From the NCBI GenBank assembly GCA_021796375.1, contig JAJYJF010000085.1, forward strand, positions 1 to 8,127: DNA of 8,127 bases, written 5' to 3'. Every line of letters begins with the position of its first letter. Positions within the stretch are counted from its first letter, which is position 1. The notes under the pieces are model-generated. The model searched no databases. It saw nothing but the letters and a program-made list of their open reading frames with translations, and was not told where the DNA came from. This DNA is from Chloroflexota bacterium. Lineage in GTDB: Bacteria; Chloroflexota; Anaerolineae; Anaerolineales; Anaerolineaceae. This document shows positions 6,731-8,127 of this stretch, piece after piece. The position numbers and the translations under genes were made by a program.

Positions 6731-7719
6731 AGGATTTTATGGAAACGACCCGGCAGCAGGATTTTATTCAGGTAAACCACCTCAAAAAATACTTCCCGGT
6801 GCGGGGAGGCGTTCTACAGCGGGTGCTGGCCTGGGTGCAGGCGGTCGACGACGTTTCGTTTACTGTTCACGAGGGAGAGGCGCTGGGTCTGGTGGGCGAA
6901 TCGGGATGCGGGAAAACGACGGTGGGCCGCACGATCCTCCGCCTCACCGAGCCGACCGGCGGCGAAGTGATGCTGGGAGGCGTCGACATCTTTTCGCTCA
7001 AGGGCAAGGCGCTCAAAGAGATGCGCCGCAACATGCAGATCATCTTCCAGGATCCGTACGCCAGCCTGGACCCGCGCGTGCCGATCGGCGAGAGCGTGAT
7101 GGAAGGCTTGAAGATCCACAACATCGGCTCCAACAAAGAGCGCTACGACGTGATGATCGCCATGCTGCGCAAGGTGGGTCTGGAAGATTACCACGCCCGG
7201 CGCTACCCGCACGAGTTCTCCGGGGGGCAGCGCCAGCGCATCGGGATTGCCCGCGCACTGACCCTGCAACCCAAATTTATCGTCTGCGACGAGCCGGTCA
7301 GCGCGCTGGATGTTTCGATCCAGTCGCAGGTGCTGAACATCCTCAAAGAGCTGCAAAAAGAATTCGGTCTCACCTATTTGTTTATCGCCCACAACCTTTC
7401 GGTGGTGGAGCATATCAGCAACCGGGTCGCGGTGATGTACCTGGGCAAGATGGTGGAGCTTGCCGACCGAGACGAGCTTTTCCGCAACCCGCTCCACCCG
7501 TATACCCAGGCCCTGATGAGCGCCATCCCGATCCCCGATCCGCGGATCAAGCGGGAGCGCATTCTGCTGAAGGGCGACGTCCCCTCACCGCTGCACCCCC
7601 CCAGCGGGTGCCGCTTCCACCCGCGCTGCCCGGTTGCGATGGATATTTGCAGCCAGCAGGAGCCGCGCCTACTGGAAGCGTCCCCGGACCACTTCGCGGC
7701 CTGCTGGCGGGTGGGATAG
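6727..7719 (+). CDS. oppF: Oligopeptide/dipeptide ABC transporter ATP-binding protein, OppF/DppF type
   Basis: This is the partner ATPase, expected to dimerise with the preceding OppD-like protein. The 330-residue product has the OppF-style start ([13 protein letters not shown] at about 16-28, with a loop before VQAVDDVSF). Walker A is GESGCGKT (57-64), Q-loop [11 protein letters not shown] with Gln108, signature FSGGQRQR (164-171), Walker B FIVCDEP (184-190, Glu189), D-loop SALD (192-195) and switch His222. The C-terminal domain has [15 protein letters not shown] (254-268) and cysteines 295, 301, 308 and 326. The ATG at 6727 forms ATGA with the upstream stop. An in-frame ATG at 6739 has AAGGA (6730-6734) 4 nt before it and is a fair alternative, four residues shorter. 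All catalytic residues are present in both ATPases, so both ATP sites should be competent. The symbol is a family label. Confidence 0.93.
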   Translation: MKDFMETTRQQDFIQVNHLKKYFPVRGGVLQRVLAWVQAVDDVSFTVHEGEALGLVGESGCGKTTVGRTILRLTEPTGGEVMLGGVDIFSLKGKALKEMRRNMQIIFQDPYASLDPRVPIGESVMEGLKIHNIGSNKERYDVMIAMLRKVGLEDYHARRYPHEFSGGQRQRIGIARALTLQPKFIVCDEPVSALDVSIQSQVLNILKELQKEFGLTYLFIAHNLSVVEHISNRVAVMYLGKMVELADRDELFRNPLHPYTQALMSAIPIPDPRIKRERILLKGDVPSPLHPPSGCRFHPRCPVAMDICSQQEPRLLEASPDHFAACWRVG

Positions 7720-7744
7720 CCTTTACGATCACAAGCGAGGCGGC

Positions 7745-8127
7745 ATGAACGAGAAACGGGTTCTCGTCGTCGACGACTCCAAAGATATCGGCCGGATGAT
7801 CGCCGCGGCGCTCGGCACCCTCGATCCGGGCGTGCAGGTGCGGATGATGTCTTCCGCCGAAGAAGCGGTGCTCGAGATCACCCGCGAGCTGTTCGACCTG
7901 CTGGTCATCGATATCCGCCTGCCCGGGATTTCCGGGCTGGACCTGACCCGCCGGATCCGCTCGCGCAACCCCAACCTGAAGATCATCCAGATCTCGGGGC
8001 TGGACGACGCGCAGGCGGCCACGGAGGCGCTCCAGGCGGGCGCGAATGCGTTCTTCCACAAGCCGATCTCGATGAGCGAGTTTCTCAAGACCACCGGGGT
8101 TTTCCTCGGCTTGCGGGCTGTGGAACC
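7745..8127 (+). CDS. Response regulator with N-terminal receiver domain (3' end outside window)
   Basis: This open frame runs off the right edge without a stop; 127 codons are visible. It begins MNEKRVLVVDDSKDIGRM and is a complete CheY-like receiver domain. Acidic pocket residues are Asp10 and Asp11, the phospho-accepting aspartate is Asp56 (VIDIRLPGISG), the switch residue is Ser84 (QISGLDD) and the conserved lysine is Lys106 (FFHKPIS). Such proteins are phosphorylated by a histidine kinase to switch on an output. The visible part ends just after the receiver, so whether a DNA-binding, enzymatic or no output domain follows cannot be seen. The ATG at 7745 has a GAGG-type ribosome binding site and lies 25 nt after the OppF-like gene with no terminator between them, so co-transcription is plausible. 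No kinase gene is in the window. Confidence 0.9.
   Translation, partial: MNEKRVLVVDDSKDIGRMIAAALGTLDPGVQVRMMSSAEEAVLEITRELFDLLVIDIRLPGISGLDLTRRIRSRNPNLKIIQISGLDDAQAATEALQAGANAFFHKPISMSEFLKTTGVFLGLRAVE

Noticed and set aside
6693..7748. Plus-strand 351-codon frame overlapping the oppF-like gene
   Set aside because: The overlapping frame gives a Gly/Arg/Pro-rich product without motifs, while the oppF frame has every ABC motif.

Overview
The window looks like a piece of a GC-rich bacterial chromosome with two divergent transcription units back to back. On the minus strand is the start of a complex I (NADH:quinone oxidoreductase) operon in the order nuoA-B-C-D-E-F, cut off inside nuoF at the left edge. 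On the plus strand are a lipoprotein substrate-binding protein, two oligopeptide/dipeptide-type ABC ATPases and the first part of a response regulator, cut off at the right edge. Separate nuoC and nuoD genes, the Ala/Pro/Thr-rich linker after the lipobox and the general protein style suggest an Anaerolineae-like Chloroflexota member. That assignment is inferred from overall appearance and not from a marker gene.

Left half (1-3304, minus strand). The six nuo genes are tightly packed: nuoA/nuoB overlap by 10 bp, nuoB/nuoC are 4 nt apart, nuoC/nuoD 26 nt apart, and nuoD/nuoE and nuoE/nuoF meet in GTGA and ATGA overlaps. All ligands that can be checked are present: four Cys for cluster N2 in NuoB, four Cys for the [2Fe-2S] centre in NuoE, the quinone-site His38 and Tyr87 in NuoD, and the start of the nucleotide-binding region in NuoF. 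Because nuoE and nuoF are present, the enzyme should have an NADH-oxidising input module rather than being an 11-subunit ferredoxin-type complex.

Divergent spacer (3305-3585). This AT-rich then GC-rich stretch carries a convincing sigma70-type promoter for nuo (TTGCCA, 17 bp, TATACT with an extended -10 TG). Between the predicted start of transcription and the nuoA start codon lies an almost perfect tandem pair of 17-bp repeats containing small palindromes. This is the best candidate in the window for an undescribed regulatory element.

Right half (3586-8127, plus strand). The lipoprotein (SBP family 5) would capture a peptide-like solute outside the membrane. The two ATPases would form the heterodimeric motor of the importer. 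The two permease genes usually found between them are absent, so the membrane channel must be encoded elsewhere. A candidate internal promoter lies just before the first ATPase gene. The response regulator starts 25 nt after the second ATPase gene and may be co-transcribed.

No tRNA, rRNA, CRISPR array, insertion sequence or phage-like gene was recognised. Most of the window is ordinary; the interest lies in the regulatory spacer and the unusual make-up of the transporter locus.
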